Shown: positions 33,226-44,686, counted from the stretch's first letter. The stretch: 64,000 nt of DNA from Bemisia tabaci (GCF_918797505.1 NC_092797.1:43746157-43810156); one strand, 5' to 3'. Numbers and translations are program-made. The notes: generated from the letters alone by a model not told the origin.

Positions 33226-33635
33226 TGATATTAACTGCGAACTGCAACATGTGTCATTTAAATGCGGGTCTGTTGTACTCGGAACGGTTGGTCAGAATTG
33301 ACGCTCTTTCATAAAAGTATGAGGCAGACTGGGGTTAAGAAATCTTACTTCTTTTGTCGGAGCAAAAGTTTGCGACGGACCCATTGAGTGTGCAAATATG
33401 GACACTGCCGAAATCCGATACGTGCACTACGACTTTGACCGATCCAATCAGATCACAGCGAGGAGCGAGTGACCTCAAGCCTCCCTCTTTTCGCAGGCAG
33501 AGCCAAAGTTCGCCCAAACTTATCGCAGAAAGTTCTCCAGAGCTTTCTCCAGGTACCCGGATGTAACATTTCCGGTATTGCTGCTTCCCACTTCTAGAAT
33601 GGAAATCACGTCAACGGATGTTTTCGCCGTTTCCT
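33226..33635. other. unassigned sequence
   Basis: No gene or shared repeat is supported. Confidence 0.45.
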
Positions 33636-33643
33636 CGCCTGTG

Positions 33644-33803
33644 CAGTGGCGTGCTTTGCGATATATCGATTGTTATACCGTTTAAAGCTATGGAAGAGGA
33701 TCGATAAACAGGGTGTTCGCAGCGAACACCTTAATAATCGACTCTTTACCATGGGTTTAAATGGCATAACAATCGATATATCGCAAAGCACACCACGCCA
33801 CTG
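33644..33803. mobile_element. hAT-like MITE family C, copy 2
   Basis: CAGTGGCGTGCTTTGCGATA at the left and its near-complement ending CGCCACTG define a foldback element. The centre holds the palindrome GTGTTCGCAGCGAACACC. It is flanked by CGCCTGTG and CGACTGTG, an 8-bp duplication with one mismatch. Confidence 0.9.
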
Positions 33804-33928
33804 CGACTGTGCTTTGCGAATCCATTATTTTATCTCTCTGCGCATTCCATTTAGCACGATCTTTTCGAGTTCAAAACTGGAGTAGTTAAAACTGGCATTA
33901 AAATCAATTACTTCAAGACGAGATACCA

Positions 33929-33990
33929 CTATTCGACCTCCTAGGAGCTGATGTTGCCTACTCTACCAAATGAAGGCGATTTAGTTTTTC
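33929..33990. repeat. short dispersed repeat P, copy 2
   Basis: It shares CTATTCGACCTCCTAGGAGC and a related downstream stretch with 22481-22540. Confidence 0.5.
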
Positions 33991-34109
33991 GATCAAATCG
34001 GAGATTCGCAGAACGCACACATACCTGAATGAAATGACCATGCATGGCCGATACAATAGATCTATCATGAGCTTAGATCCGAGTTAGGAGAACCTGGTCA
34101 CTGTTGTGC

Positions 34110-34260
34110 AAAGGCAAAGCGCCTCATGAACTTCCGAACGTTACCAAACCTCCTTTGAAAAAGTACGAATTTTTTAAAACTTTTGTGGTTCTTAATCGGT
34201 TTTCATAAGTTTTGAGAAATTATTTTTGCAGTCTGATCAATTGTAACTAAAAATGGAAAA
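34110..34260. mobile_element. MITE family A, decayed left-end fragment
   Basis: CGCCTCATGAACTTCCGAAC then GTTACCAAACCTCC is a diverged left terminus. No right end follows. Confidence 0.45.
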
Positions 34261-34309
34261 ATACTCATAAAATGGTACCTATTTGTGTCAAAGGATCATC
34301 AGCAGCCAG

Positions 34310-34560
34310 CACGCGTTACACAAAAACAACCAAACCACATAAGCTATTACCAAATTTAATGGGGGAAATTTAATTTTTTACATGAAGACGGTTGTGCGGA
34401 TCTGTGTGCAAATTTCAGTGAATTTTCTGCATAGTGCGCAGCGAATTCCTCAAAATTGTCAAAGGAGACCGCTCAAACGTCCCTTTGTAAAAAATTAAAT
34501 TGCTTAGTTAAATTTGGCAATAGCTGATGTGGCTTGGTTTCTTTCTGCTAAACGCGGTCC
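34310..34560. mobile_element. MITE family H, copy 2
   Basis: The right end TTTCTGCTAAACGCGGTCC is well kept, and the left end is worn. Its right-hand AAAT (34561-34564) is also the left duplication site of the adjoining F element. Confidence 0.85.
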
Positions 34561-34564
34561 AAAT

Positions 34565-34686
34565 GGACGTATTTCTGTCAGACGGAACTATGTGCATTAT
34601 GACGTGAGCCTTGTTATGCATGTATTCTTATGAGTCTCAGGGCTCATGTCTCATTGCACATAGTTCCATTAGATATGAAGACGTCC
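34565..34686. mobile_element. MITE family F, copy 3
   Basis: GGACGTATTTCTGTCAGACG at the left and GAAGACGTCC at the right bound the usual foldback core. It abuts family H through a shared AAAT; AATT follows at the right. Confidence 0.88.
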
Positions 34687-34918
34687 AATTGATGAACATG
34701 AAAAGCACGATTTTCACTCCTATATCAGTTGGATCTGAAAGTCTCTAAAGTGTCCACGGCATTCTCCATTGAATTTTGATGACGTAACATGTGTGAGGAG
34801 CCTCAATTTAATTCTCCGTCCAGCGGTCCATTGTAACACAAGGCAGAGATTAGATGGCGCCTTTTTCTCCGACCCTTTTCTCGGCCTTCTATACGTGAAC
34901 TAATTTTTTCATGTCGCA

Positions 34919-35147
34919 CAGTGGATTGAGTTCATTAGAGAGGTCAGGTATGAAAGTTTTGACTAAAACTGCAAATTTTGATGTTTATTTCGTCACATTT
35001 TAAATCTCAAGAGGTTTCTGTAGCAGAAAACTTCACATGGAAGCCAATGGGACAACTTTTAGAACCTCAAAGTTTTGTATAGCGGAGTTATTTAAGCGTT
35101 TGAAGTTCCCGAATGTTGTCCGACCTCTCGATTGACTCGATCCACTG
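34919..35147. mobile_element. MITE family I, copy 2, uninterrupted
   Basis: CAGTGGATTGAGTTCATTAG plus GAGGTCAGG at the left and GTCCGACCTCTCGATTGACT plus CGATCCACTG at the right are inverted ends. This copy shows the ancestral order of the interrupted copy at 24.6 kb. Confidence 0.88.
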
Positions 35148-35156
35148 CGTGTCGGC

Positions 35157-35320
35157 CAGTGGCGTGGCGTGAATAATCGATTATCGATATCTCGCCATTT
35201 GAAGCTATGGTAAAGAATCAATTACTAAGGTGTTCGCTGCGAACACCCTGATAATCGATCTTTTTTCATAGGTTTAAATGGCATAACAATCGATATATCG
35301 CAATTCACGCCACGCCACTG
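35157..35320. mobile_element. hAT-like MITE family C, copy 3
   Basis: CAGTGGCGTGGCGTGAATAA at the left and its near-complement ending CACGCCACTG. The perfect 8-bp duplication GTGTCGGC lies at 35149-35156 and 35321-35328. The centre is GTGTTCGCTGCGAACACC. Confidence 0.94.
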
Positions 35321-35493
35321 GTGTCGGCCAGCAACACGGAGGCCCTAGCTGGAGCATCATTATGACGCCCGCATATTAAAGAGTCGCTTAATGCGGCTTG
35401 TCGTGTCTGCGACTGTCAACAAAAATGGGTGCTGCTGAAATTTGTGCCGGCGGAAACTTAGGAGATCGGGTCCGGCCCAGCTATACCGCGTGC

Positions 35494-35712
35494 TGCACTT
35501 CCGTACTAAGGGAAAACGCCGTATGAACCTTCAGGAGTTGCCAAATTTCCCTGGATAAAACACGAATTTCCTGGTAAACTAACGAATATTTTCCTTCCAA
35601 TTTTTTAGGTAACTTTGTTCGCAATTGAACCTAAAATTCCTGAAAATGTCAAGGAAAAATATCCATAACTTTCCTAAAAAATGAACATTTTATATCGAAG
35701 GAAATTTGTGAA
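35494..35712. mobile_element. MITE family A, right end lost
   Basis: The left terminus CCGTACTAAGGGAAAACGCC and the interior through GAAGGAAATTTG are present. The sequence after that is unrelated. Confidence 0.75.
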
Positions 35713-36390
35713 ACATGTTTAACTAATCAATATCGACACAATCTCATCTGTTCGATGTATCGAATACAATCTATTATTAAAATGTTAAAACATCCGTTGT
35801 AGCTAATGAGTAACACCACGCTATGAAGGGTGAAGAGGGATTTCGTCTTTGCCATAGTTTGGTCCAGCGTAATGCCACTGTTCCAGGACGAGTAAACTTT
35901 GTAAGTGAAACAGGCATCAATGGCTCCGCCTCTATATTGGCAGCAATGAATTCTGATGTCGGTCTGTCGATCGCACAGCTGTATCAATTTAAACTCATAT
36001 TCGCTGACGACTACACTCCAGCCTGTTACATTTTCTCCCACCGCCGAACTTCGAAAGAGTATCTCTCGTGAAAATACACGGATTCGACTCCTCCAAGTAG
36101 AGATTCCTCGGAAAAGCACCGAAACTTCGCCGCGTTTCCTCGACAAACATTTCCGATTATTCTCGTCGGCGGTTCAGTTCTCAAAGTTATTCATGAGTTT
36201 CAGGCGTATGCATCAATTACTGCAGCCGAGAAAATGAGATCCATCTTTGGCTGTAAGGTACCTCCGAGCTGGTGATTGTCTTGTGTTATTGCAATTTATC
36301 AATGGGCCCGAGTCTCGTAAAAGGTTTAAATAAATAATCAGACGTACAGGCTTATTGACGTATGCACTTATGATGAGAAAATTTACAAAG
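35713..36390. other. unassigned sequence
   Basis: Overlapping open frames on both strands (up to 139 codons at 35727-36146) have no recognisable domain, and I do not call them genes. Confidence 0.4.
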
Positions 36391-37048
36391 TCTGAAATTC
36401 ACTCTTTAACCCACAATTTGCGTCGTTGGCATCATTTCACATCACTTCGTTGTTCATCATTTCGTTGGCACTCATTTTCATTTTCCCCTTGGTCGTTGGC
36501 AGTTCTGTCTTCGTTGAGGCCTGGATACACGCCCAAATTTCCGATCAAATGGTGACTGGTGCGCACCATATACCATCAATTTTTTGCGGCCTGCAAAAAT
36601 TTGATGGTAGATGATGGAACTGTGGGTCTCATCCGTATCATCTGATTTTCACACGACTGTGCTTACTTCATGCTTATCTCCATCAACAGGTTGTTTTAAT
36701 TAATTTTAGATAACAATCTAGATAACTCTCGACCGCCATTTTTGTCATCATTTTGATCGGAAATTGACGGAAATTTGAGCGTGTATCCAGGCTTTTGTAG
36801 GCAACGACTGTAGAAACCACGATTAGCACATTAACAAATTCTGAAATTACTAGGAGCGGTAGCGACCCCGTCAAGCCTATAGAGATCTCCAACAACGAGA
36901 ATGGGAGCCGCTACTGTATCTTACACGAACCCGTTCAAATTTTGCGTTATTTTGAGATATCTCCGCAAATTCACTCTTACTTGCACAATTTGCGTCATTT
37001 GTATCACTCATTTTCGAATTTCGTGTCCGTTGGTACTTCTATCTTAGT
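36391..37048. repeat. diverged direct duplication around a family J MITE
   Basis: About 36391-36518 and 36965-37048 share AATTCACTCTT, CACAATTTGCGTC, CACTCATTTTC and CGTTGG in order. The first unit is broken at its right end by the J element at 36519. Confidence 0.55.
36519..36792. mobile_element. MITE family J, copy 2
   Basis: CCTGGATACACGCCCAAATT at the left and AATTTGAGCGTGTATCCAGG at the right. Relative to copy 1 the interior is reversed in order, as expected for an element inserted in the other orientation. Confidence 0.87.
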
Positions 37049-37152
37049 TGTGGGCGACCAAATTTGCCTAGAAAAATATGAAGAAAATCCAACCTAAGTA
37101 TACAAGAGAATATCGCAAACCGTCACTAAACTTGCTCAGGGGCTGTATCTTC

Positions 37153-37315
37153 CGGTGGCGTGGCGTGAATGATCAACTATCGATATTTCCCCATTTGAAT
37201 CCGTGGTAAAAATCGAGTATTAAGGTGTTCGTCGCGAACACCCTGTTAATCGATCCTTTTCCATAGGTTCAAATGACAGATCAATCGATATATCGCAAAG
37301 CACGCCACGCCACTG
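37153..37315. mobile_element. hAT-like MITE family C, copy 4
   Basis: CGGTGGCGTGGCGTGAATGA at the left and GCACGCCACGCCACTG at the right. The perfect 8-bp duplication GTATCTTC lies at 37145-37152 and 37316-37323. Confidence 0.94.
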
Positions 37316-37636
37316 GTATCTTCCTCATCTAAGATTCCCCATCTCTCAGACGTTGCCTAATCTCTCATATTTAGTTTGTTTACATGTGTAAGCAACGGTG
37401 TGATTTGATATTTGATGGGTCTTTTTTTAGTATAGAATAAATCCATTGGCAAAGTTACAGGCATGTTAATTACTTTTTATGTGAACAAATAAAACGCCAC
37501 AAGGAAAATAGGTCATTGTGAATGCAATTAGACTGTATTCGGTTAAATTCGCCGGGAAACTCATTAAAATTTAGGAAGAATGTCGTTTTTTTGTGGAATA
37601 TTTTCTAATCAAGGGTGCCGCCCCCCCCCCCCCCCC

Positions 37637-37805
37637 CGGTGGTGTGAAGTTACGTGCTGTGCTGTATATCGATTGATCTGCCGTTTAAACCAATGGGAAA
37701 TGATCGATAGACAGGGTCTTCGCAACGAGTACCTTAATAATCGATTCTCCACCATAGCTTCAAATTGGGAAAGATCGAAAATCGATCTTTTACGCCTCTC
37801 CACTG
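37637..37805. mobile_element. hAT-like MITE family C, copy 5, diverged
   Basis: It resembles the other copies (ATATCGATTGATCTGCCGTT; CCACTG at the right), with a left end fused to a poly-C tract (about 37619-37637) that hides the target duplication. Confidence 0.8.
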
Positions 37806-37914
37806 GTCCCTACTTCATTAAAGTAGAGGTGCCTCTTTCTTTCCACAGCTTGAACGAATTATCCAAAATGGGTTGAATTAGAATTTCGCTATATCCAAGA
37901 ATTGTTTAAAAGGC

Positions 37915-38350
37915 TAGAGTCCCTTTATACCCAGAGTTAAGACAACTCACTTTTGGTTGGGCTGAAAGTGGCCTAAAAAAAAATCCAATTCTGATTGGTT
38001 GTCGCTCATGGAGGCCAAAACGAGTGCGCCAAGATGGCGGTACCTCGAATGTGAACAAGAATAATGAAAATATTACCTAATTGTGGTTTATCAAGAGTAA
38101 ATTGTTATTGCCATCGGTCCAAAATGAAAATCGATTAAGAAATTATTCACAAACCAATCTCATTTTTTTTTAAATTGATCAATCTGTTGATGTTGTTGTT
38201 TTTGTGTGACAGACATGGCAGGATTCCTGATCCTTATCCCTCAATATCGTTCGTTTGGGTGCACTCGTTTCGGCCTCCATGGCCAGCCGAGGCCGGCTGC
38301 CAGTCAGCTGATAATCGAGTTGTCTTAACTCTGGGTATAAAGGGACTCTA
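37915..38350. mobile_element. hAT-like MITE family L, copy 2
   Basis: TAGAGTCCCTTTATACCCAG and its complement bound it. The 8-bp duplication TAAAAGGC is perfect (37907-37914, 38351-38358). The inner inverted pair GGAGGCCAAAACGAGTGC / GCACTCGTTTCGGCCTCC differs from copy 1. Confidence 0.93.
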
Positions 38351-38358
38351 TAAAAGGC

Positions 38359-39012
38359 AACCATCCCAATCTGACTTACAGCAAACGGACGTTTGTACAA
38401 CATCAACTGAAATTTTGAAGGGTGAACAAATTTCAGAGCACTAATCGTCACATCAACTTAAAGCCACAACTGCAATTGAGCGTCGCGTTTAACCATGTCC
38501 GGCGCGATCCATAAACTTTCGGTCAGGCTGTTAGGACACCTCTCGCGATTGAAGAACTTGAGCGATTCTAACTTTCCAGTCATACATGTCATTGTCAGTT
38601 ACCGCGGAGGATTAGTCTTGGGAAGTTTCGACGCTCGCACACACTCCAGAGATCCAAACCAGAAAACAACATGTCCCGAAATCAAAAGCTCAGCAACAGA
38701 GCTTTTTCACGCTTGTTAAGTCTCGCAACTTTCGAACATCCGCAACTTGGCAAGTTTTCCACTTCTCCCCCCGAAAAACTCGAGCTGCGCAGTGTTTTCA
38801 AGAGAAATCTTGATGCTTCAAACAATGAATCTCATGTTTGGACAGAACCGGGACTGTAGCTTCCAGAGCGCTCATGAGAAATCAAGAAGTTTTGCTTAGC
38901 TTGCTTGAATTGTTTTATTAGGTTAGAGTGTGTCCCCCTCCCCTAGTTTATTTTTAAAATTTCTAAAGTTAATAACTATCAGGGCAATTTATCAAACTCA
39001 TCGTGAGCATGG
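38359..39012. other. unassigned sequence
   Basis: Short frames only, with no recognised product. Confidence 0.45.
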
Positions 39013-39450
39013 GTATTCCAGACTAGTTGTTTGGTCAAGACGTCGAATACGATACCATTTTCGATTTTTATAATCTGCCTCTGTCTATATTATCACACAA
39101 CCGATCACCTCCATAGATTTTTGCCGATCTCATCCATTGATTCATCTTTGCCACCCTTAACACATCCTTTGTCTGTTTTTCAGCTGTCGAATTTTCATGT
39201 GAAAAATATTTTTTTTTAAAAACGTCGTAAAATCTCTTCACGTTATCTTTTGAAATTCGTTGATTCCAAAAGAGGCCATCAGACATATCCATCCATAGCC
39301 TCTCTGGCTAGGATAATTTTATTTTATCCTCGATAGTTTGATGCTTCCTGCAATCGTAGGACAATCGCACTTCAAAGTACTTATACTCCAAGCAGTCTTT
39401 GATCTGCCGCCCATCCTTCAATTTAATGCCTTTCCGCTGACCCCCTATCA
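39013..39450 (-). pseudogene. old degenerate RTE fragment
   Basis: The minus strand aligns by eye with the C-terminal RT region of the full element (about 19380-19800). It shows a remnant of LEDGQQI, WNQRISKDN, a degenerate TEMDFWRRSAGI and the DRVRN region, with many stops and frame changes. It is much more diverged than the other copies, and no target duplication was found. Confidence 0.75.
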
Positions 39451-39902
39451 TTGCAGATTTTCCATTTTGAATTTCCTGAAATATTTACCTAAAAATTAGA
39501 ATAGCTAGAAAAGATTAGCCTCCTCTAAATTTCTACCTTATCCTTATTCTTGGTCTTTTTTTCTATCAATATCTTTTTTAATGAATACGGTCTCTCACTG
39601 GAAAATAAAGGGACCTAACACGCAAGAAGATATGCCCAGCAAAAGAAATAAATGGTTTGCGTGACATTAATATGAGCCTAGTAATCACCAACAGACTCTA
39701 TGGTAGCCGCGACCATCACTCTAATCGTATTCACCAAAAGTATAGTGGTAGCCACCAGACATCTGATTATCTTTACTCCGCAGTATCAATGTGTCAATGT
39801 TCAAGAAGACAAATGGTAAAATTTACCATACTTCTTATGAAACTTGCTATGTACCGATAAAGCACAAAAAAACACAGCTCGAATATACGAACAAATAGAT
39901 AC

Positions 39903-40115
39903 GGATTTAAAACATGGGTAAACAAGGCTGAAACATTTAAAACTCTAAAAGGCAGAACGTTTTGAGTTGTTACCAGCATATCAGCTCATTTTTAGCTCTA
40001 AACGTCCTTCTTTTTAGCGTTTTTGCAGCTGAAAATGAGCTGGTAACAGCCAAAGTCTTGCATTTTAGAATTTTTTTTTTTAGTTTTTTAGCCTTTTTTA
40101 CCCATGTTTTAATCC
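39903..40115. mobile_element. MITE Z
   Basis: GGATTTAAAACATGGGTAAA at the left is inverted as TTTACCCATGTTTTAATCC at the right. An inner inverted pair GTTACCAGC...CTCATTTT is also visible. Confidence 0.7.
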
Positions 40116-40832
40116 CCTCCTTACTTGCTATGTACATTTTAACGTGTATTTTTTAAAAAAAATCCATTCTTATCACGCAGAGTTGAAAAGCTGGGCTGTC
40201 ACAAATGTTTTCTCTAAACTCAGCCAGGAGCAGTTGTTCTTCATTGGAAAATAGAACTATTGATCCATAGAGAAAACAAGCTGCTGGTTCCAACACTACT
40301 GTGTTGGAGAGCTCGCCTTTGGGAAACTATTAACAACTATTAATGATTTTTTCTGAAATTGTATATGTATTAAATGAATCTTTACCCAATTATCAGAGGT
40401 TACATGCCGATGCAAAATGTTATGACGTAATTTCATATGACAAATTTTTCACATTACAATAAATAAAGAGAAATAAAGAGAGAGAAATGGAATTATCTTT
40501 TATGAATGTGATTTTGCGGCAAATGTTGCAATGGCTATTTTTGCCATCGCATTTTTGTTTCTGGCTTTCATCGTTGGTAAGCTTTTTCTTAACTTGTCAA
40601 CAATGTAATGAAATCATATGATTTAATTTTAATTTTTTTTTTTTAAATCAAGTCGCCAACTTGAATTAAGGTTATACTTTGTTAAGCTGGCAGTCTGAAA
40701 TTCTGAATTTTTATCGGCACAGAGTTCAAAGAAACTATAATTTAGCACGGTTTGGAGGAACGTTTCTGCCATAATTCTTACACAATACTTATGGTATACA
40801 CTAAGAGCTGAAAAGGAATTCACTTGAATTTT

Positions 40833-41180
40833 AGCGTGGAGCTCAAGAGACCACTTCAAGCCTTTGTATGCGAGTGGCTCAATGGAGCACATCACGCCTT
40901 TGTAGGTATGGGGTGGCTCAATGGAGCACCTCGCGCACTATAAATAGCACGGAGCTCGAAAGAGCACTTCATGCATCTGTATTTTAAGGTTAAAACGAAC
41001 TCTAAAGAAACTCAATGCGAGGCTCAAACGAATTCTCAAGCATTCTAAATGCGAGGCTCAAACGAATTCCCAAGCATTCTTGATGCGAGGGGCTCAAACG
41101 AATCCTAAAGCATTCTTAATATGAGGTTTAAACAAACTCTGAAAGGATCCCAATGCGAGTCTCAACCGAGCTCTCAAGCA
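40833..41180. repeat. minisatellite, period about 34-36 bp
   Basis: Units beginning ATGCGAGGCTCAAACGAATT recur at 41015, 41049, 41083, 41119 and 41153, giving spacings of 34, 34, 36 and 34 bp. More diverged units with GAGTGGCTCAATGGAGCAC extend it to the left to about 40833. Confidence 0.88.
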
Positions 41181-41705
41181 TGCAATTATTTTGAGGTTAA
41201 TTAACCTTCTATGGTACCAATAACGGCAATCTTAAGGATTATCCATTAATTATGCGCAAATCTCAATCTTAGTCTTAGTAACTTAAAATTAATTGAACAA
41301 ATTATTAAATCACGTCGAGGTCACCATGTTTTTTATTTTCAGAAATAATAACAATTGCAAGTACAACTGCACACAAAAACTGCATTGAAAAGATAAGAGG
41401 ATGATAACATACAATTAGGTTATTTGATATAAAACCATAGCAACATGCTATGATATGCTCGGCCACTGGAAAGTGCTGCTCTCTAGTGTAGCAAACGAGG
41501 AACAATTAATCCTCAGTTGAATGAGGGAACGGAAATGTTCGACGGAGGAAAACTGTAACCCGCGAAAATTCAACTTTTAGACCTTGAAATCAATGGGATT
41601 TTGGCCGTTCCTCCGACGGCAACGAGAACCATCCATTCGTCGCCACGGACACTACCAATGCTAAAAGAAATCGATCGCAAAGAGCTCTCCCGAGTGGGCG
41701 AGCTC

Positions 41706-41975
41706 AAAAAGGAGGTGTTTGCATTTCGGGCATCTTGGACTTTTTTGATGACGTAGGCCGGTACGGACGATTTTTATCATTGATTTTCTTGGAAATAGTG
41801 TAGTTTATGGAAAAAAAATCTTTCAATATAAAGTGTTGGAAATTGCATCATGAGCAAAAAAATCGGACGTTATGGTCCGTTTTTCATCCCTCGCATTCCG
41901 AATTTTAGCCAGAGTACCTGTGCCGACCTACGTCACGGGGTAAGCAATCCTCAAGATGCAAACATCTCCTTTTTT
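41706..41975. mobile_element. MITE AA
   Basis: AAAAAGGAGGTGTTTGCAT at the left and ATGCAAACATCTCCTTTTT at the right are inverted. Further in, GACGTAGGCCGGTAC and its near-complement are also paired. Confidence 0.75.
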
Positions 41976-42270
41976 CCCTCTATGCTATTGATCCATTTTA
42001 CCTAAGGTGTGTGCAAAACTTCTGCGCGAGGTCTCCGAGTCGAAATCATTTTAATACGCGCGATGCAACAGATGATATAAGCGAGGGTCGCGCCGATGCG
42101 GTGCAGGAGAAGCGATTTCTGAGCTATGTGCGAGCTCGACGAAGTTTAATAAGAGACAAAACCAGAAACAGAGCATGAAGATGATGCAAAGCATGAATTC
42201 TTGACAGGGGTTGTATAATGCTAGCCGCCGCACAGTAGAAAACGCCATTGAGCCATATCGAACAAGGAAT

Positions 42271-42837
42271 GGGTCAGTTGCGCTGGTCACAGAATCGTGC
42301 TTTGAAGCTTGATTCTTGTAATGTATAGCTAAAAATAATACGATATGTCCATACAACAACTTTCTACCTTCAAGATTAACCGGAGGTATTGCCCTTTGAA
42401 AGGTCGGGTTTTTGACGTCGTCCACCGCGGTAGTGACAATCTTGGTCTCCTCCACCTTGTTGTCATTAGTGACGCACATTTGCACCGGTTACTCAACGTG
42501 AAACTCGGATGAATGATATTTAGCGCCTGCAAAACTGTAGAAATACTTCACGCATTGCGCCAAACAGTGCGGTCGGCGTGAACCGCATATTAGCGCCTAC
42601 GAGACTGCATGAATACTTCTCGCATTGCGCAGAGCAGTGCAGTCGGTCAGTTGGCGTGAAACTCATATCAGCGCCTACAAGATTGGTGGATGCCGTCAAA
42701 AACCTAACTTTTCAAAGGGCGACATCTCGGTTAATATTCCACGTAGAAAGTTGCTGTTGGGCGGATCTTATTATGTTTATAGCTAATCTCCAAGAATCTA
42801 GCATCAAAACACGATTCTGTGACCAGCGCATCTGAGG
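42271..42837. mobile_element. foldback element O with long inverted arms and internal tandem repeats
   Basis: Arms of about 165 bp (42271-42435 and about 42685-42837) are inverted copies, sharing GCGCTGGTCACAGAATCGTG, CAACTTTCTAC and GCCCTTTGAAA. Between them (about 42506-42680) are two to three units of about 76-80 bp containing AGCGCCTNCNANACT and CGCATTGCGC. The plan of long arms with an internal tandem array is that of foldback elements. Confidence 0.82.
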
Positions 42838-43476
42838 CATTGTTGACTAAAATTTCAGTCAATCGTTTCAGTATAGATGGGTCACCAGATATTGTGTATT
42901 ATGTTTAATATTGGGAAAATACCAGGTGAGTAGATTACGTGGTAACTTATTTGCGTATTTTTTGAGCCACAATCCCGAAAAAGTGCTCGTTTCAAAAGTT
43001 TCAACCCTCGAAGGAATTTAAAACAGACTGGCGGGACAATGATGGCAGTGAAGTACAATGGCAGTCAACTCGCTGTTTTCTCTCATTTCTCATCGATATT
43101 TTTTTAATAATAAAACGTATTTCAACGTGGAGCGATTGCTTGTTTACTACAGATAACATGAATTCGATTCGATTCTTTGATTCTGAAGTTATATTTTCGA
43201 CTCTCCCATTGTTTTCAAACACAAAGGAGTAGAAAGACTAATTTACGGAAGTCGTAGAAACCCGTGCTTGCTTTTGAGTGGTGCCGGGTGACATAATTTG
43301 GATCGGCGCGAAGCCGGGGCGTATTAAATTTGCGGAAAAGTTGCGCTTCTTTACTGCGTATTTCTTGGTCTCTGAGTTACATTTTTGCGTTTTTAAAGTG
43401 CGCATTTGCCTCCAGAAAAATGTAACCGCAAGTCAAAATCTATTCACGGTTTAGTGACCCATCTTAAGGGCTGTTT

Positions 43477-44173
43477 CTGCAGGCTAATTGTCAATATTGA
43501 TAGACAAAGCTATGGACAAAGAAGACATTAGGGATATGGAGCGATCTAATTGGTTCTTTTGGGGGGCTCTCATAGATTAAGGGAGAAAATAATGGACTAA
43601 CGGACGGCAACTCTCGAAAAACCTCTCGTGAGTTGCCGTTAGTTAGTCTATTACCTACCTCATTTGTCCATTGCAACCATCCGCTTCCACTAAGAGGATC
43701 CCTTTACATCTCTTTTGTCTACACTGAAAAAAAATCTCGGTGTATTTACTAAAGAAAGGGTAAAATTACCAAGAATTCAGGGTTCTATTTGATCCCAGTT
43801 TTTTCTTGGTAAAATTACCATTTATGGAATTGGTAATTTTACCGAGAGATCTCTGTAAAATTATTGAACATTCTCGGTAATTTTACTGGACCTTGGTAAA
43901 AACGCCAATATTTTTTATCGACTGTGGTAGAATTACCGAGATAAAATGGCAAAGTTACCGGGAATCGATTACCAATAAAAGTGGTATTCTTACCCGAAAA
44001 AAAACCAGTAAAAATACCGGTTTTTAGGTAAGCTTACCAGTCTGTCTTGGTAAAATTACCAATAATTGGTAGAAAAAAGTGAGATGGTAAAGGTACCAAC
44101 GGACCTTGGTAAAAACGCCGAGAATTTTTTTTCAGTGTATAGCTTCGTCTAGCAATTTCAATTTCAGCCAGCT
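43477..44173. mobile_element. MITE family K, copy 2, interrupted by family E
   Basis: It begins CTGCAGGCTAATTGTCAATA and carries inverted inner words (GACTAACGGACGGCAAC / GTTGCCGTTAGTTAGTC-like). Its right end, TCTTTTGTCTA...TAGCTTCGTCTAGCAATTTC, is split by family E. The K sequence around the split duplicates TA. Confidence 0.8.
43722..44137. mobile_element. MITE family E, internally repetitive
   Basis: The termini are CACTGAAAAAAAATCTCGG and CGAGAATTTTTTTTCAGTG, with TA on each side. The interior holds more than ten variants of the palindromic word GGTAAAATTACC and CTTGGTAA. There is no coding capacity. Confidence 0.9.
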
Positions 44174-44686
44174 GAAAAGCAATTCGAAAAAATCGATGGA
44201 CCCACTTTCAAACATCCACGTTTTTATATCAACGAAAGACGAGATTTTAAGTTATTAAATCATGTCCAATCTTCGTCAGATTCGTACCAGTGTGCGGCGC
44301 GCGCCCCGTCGGAATCTGTCCCGCGAAGCGGAGATTAAAATATGAGATACACGCGCGAGCTGCTGGTCCCGCGGCGATTTCACATAGAAATCGCAACGAT
44401 ATAACAGCGTAACTCAATCCCCTCGTGAGCCCTGGACGACGTGGAGTTATTCGGGCGTTACGGCTCATTCTAAAATCATACTTCGGCCTTATTCGAAAAG
44501 GCGACGAAATAAACGTGGAAAGTATGCGGGAGGAAACTGCTCCCATCACGAGCAGTGGCAAACTCCGCGGCTCCTGTCCGCCAGTGGGGAACTTTAAATC
44601 GAAAAAGCGGGATTCGTGAAATTGAAAAAGAGTGTTTACACCCGCCTCCCGCGAAAGTCGATCGAGGGTTCGCAGCGGAGTTTCTT

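Noticed and set aside
35727..36146. 139-codon minus-strand frame with an 82-codon frame opposite
   Set aside because: No domain, no splice or promoter context, and overlapping frames on both strands.
40833..41180. Possible CRISPR-like array of about 34-bp units
   Set aside because: The units are contiguous without spacers and diverge progressively. The context is eukaryotic, so it is a minisatellite.
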